This document shows positions 42,263 to 43,233 of a stretch of 43,233 bases of DNA, piece by piece. A program made the position numbers and the translations under genes. The notes under the pieces were generated by a model. The model had not been told where the DNA came from. It made no database searches and saw nothing but the letters and a program-made list of their open reading frames with translations. Location: contig LVLI01000607.1 of assembly GCA_001687465.1 (NCBI GenBank), positions 1 through 43,233 on the forward strand, written 5' to 3'. The DNA comes from Halocafeteria seosinensis (Eukaryota > Sar > Bigyra > Bicosoecida). Each line of letters begins with the position of its first letter. The first letter of the stretch is position 1.

Positions 42263-43084
42263 TTGTGGAAAGTAGTTTGCTTCCCCGGGAGTCCGATCGT
42301 TTCCTGTAGCACGTTCTGACTCAACGCGAATCATGGTGGGGACTTCTTGCGGTTTTGAGTGAGCGGGTCATGCTCATATCCTGCCACTTGCTGAATCGTT
42401 TTTGACGCGTCGATCGCCCCGGCGATATTGCGATGCTTCTGCTGCGTGTTCTGGGATGACTATCCCAGTCCTCCCGCCTTTGTGGAAAACTTGGCTCGTG
42501 TGGCGGTATGTGCGGGGAACTCATCTTGCCAGTTCAGAGCGTTGCGCACCATGTCTGTCATCTCCCGGTTGAACCACTTTTATTAGCGTCCGGTTTGAGG
42601 GTGCGAAGCCAGTAGTTGGGTTGTCTTGCGATTGAGTTTATCAACAGTCTTATCGTAGTCTGCACGTCTAGGCCTGCTCCCCATGCTTCTTTTAGTGCCG
42701 TCAAGTTGGGGGGTTCCCCTGTGCACTGTGATTCGTTTTCGTACATAGTTCTCCTGAAATTGTTCACTGCCATACAGGACTCCCAGCATTACGATACCTG
42801 TGCCTTCCGATAGTCGTGCTATGTTTGCAGTGTGATGGTAGGGCTTCATTCGTCTTCGCTTATGTCTAGGCCTTTTGCGACCAGGACCTGTGTTTTGTCC
42901 CTGTTGTTTTTGACTGATTTTCACTGAAACTTTTCAGTCGATTAGCTGCAGTACTTCCTGGAGCATGTTGGACGCTGCTCGTGCTTCCACCGACACTCCG
43001 GTTTTCAATTTGCTTTTTGACTTGAGCTTAAGTTCGAGCTGGAAAGAGCTTTGCGGGCGGCTCCGTAGTCCCCCAGCATTTCCT
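42263..43084 (-). mobile_element. Decayed retroelement-like coding remnant
   Basis: On the minus strand several frames without a continuous ORF follow one another: VSVEARAASNMLQEVLQLID near 42950, a basic segment GRKRPRHKRRRMKPYHH, then EPPNLTALKEAWGAGLDVQT and IARQPNYWLRTLKPDANK, and after a frame change KWFNREMTDMVRNALNWQDE near 42530. The basic patch and the WFNREM segment recall regions ahead of the reverse transcriptase in non-LTR retrotransposons, but no catalytic motif is present. It lies between two direct copies of the CA-rich repeat. The assignment is tentative. Confidence 0.35.
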
Positions 43085-43086
43085 GT

Positions 43087-43226
43087 CACACACACACAAA
43101 TGTGACAGATAGCCCACCGGCCGGGAAGTTGACCGCATCCTCTTAACGAGGAGCGGTATGCGCCCGTGTTAAGCAGCGACGGGCCCGCTGTTCCTGCAGC
43201 CTTGCTGACATGCGCCGTGAGGGAAC
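43087..43226 (+). repeat. Dispersed repeat, long copy B
   Basis: (CA)n, then AATGTGACAGATAGCCCACC and about 100 bp nearly identical to 2577-2701, with only a few substitutions or indels after the CA-run difference. Homology may extend beyond the end of the window. Confidence 0.85.
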
Positions 43227-43233
43227 ACAGCAC

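Noticed and set aside
1-43233. CRISPR arrays, bacterial operons or phage genes
   Set aside because: The genes have spliceosomal introns and eukaryotic families; no regular spacer-repeat array was seen.

Overview
This is a nuclear contig from an intron-rich eukaryotic microbe, probably a flagellated protist or alga. About 48 spliceosomal introns can be placed by frame. Most are 50-130 bp, with GTAAG/GTATG/GTACG donors and CAG acceptors. The gene set includes a PAT1 decapping factor, a plant-type ATG101, a SWEET sugar transporter, a SCAMP, a BBS10-like chaperonin (suggesting cilia), an FHA/tandem-BRCT protein of MDC1 type, an acyltransferase and a glycosyltransferase fused to a nucleotidase. 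I could not fix the lineage. Exon limits below come from reading frame, splice consensus and paralogue comparison, not from transcripts.

Layout. 1-10.6 kb is a young gene-family cluster: a broken last-exon copy (27-1000), a decayed ubiquitin/2OG-oxygenase/RING pseudogene (1.24-2.26 kb), and three complete paralogues (3015-5586 +, 5724-8128 -, 8404-10585 +). These proteins have ankyrin repeats, then U-box-like segments (clear in one, degenerate in two), then a PH-like C-terminal domain. 10.9-19.2 kb holds three scattered paralogues of a small helix-hairpin-helix protein, an unrecognised gene (12041-13270 -) and PAT1 (15561-18278 -). 19.9-23.45 kb is one intronless 1182-residue membrane protein, whose stop codon interlocks with that of the convergent SWEET gene. 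SWEET and SCAMP start 86 bp apart, head to head.

25.6-27.5 kb is the BBS10-like gene. 28.6-30.45 kb encodes a secreted Gly-rich beta-helix-like protein with a Thr/Pro/Ser tail. 30.8-33.7 kb holds ATG101 and a fourth ankyrin gene in divergent orientation. 33.7-35.05 kb is a lysophospholipid acyltransferase. 35.5-38.5 kb is a GT4 glycosyltransferase joined to a 5'(3')-deoxyribonucleotidase domain. 38.6-41.3 kb is the FHA-BRCT gene. From 41.4 kb to the end the sequence is repeat-rich, with retroelement-like coding remnants; one of its repeats also occurs at 2.58 kb.

Functional links are mostly inference. The first 10 kb looks like an expanding family of ankyrin adaptors, possibly linked to ubiquitin. 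The most unusual proteins are the ankyrin/U-box-like/PH-like family, the glycosyltransferase-nucleotidase fusion and the decayed ubiquitin-oxygenase-RING gene.
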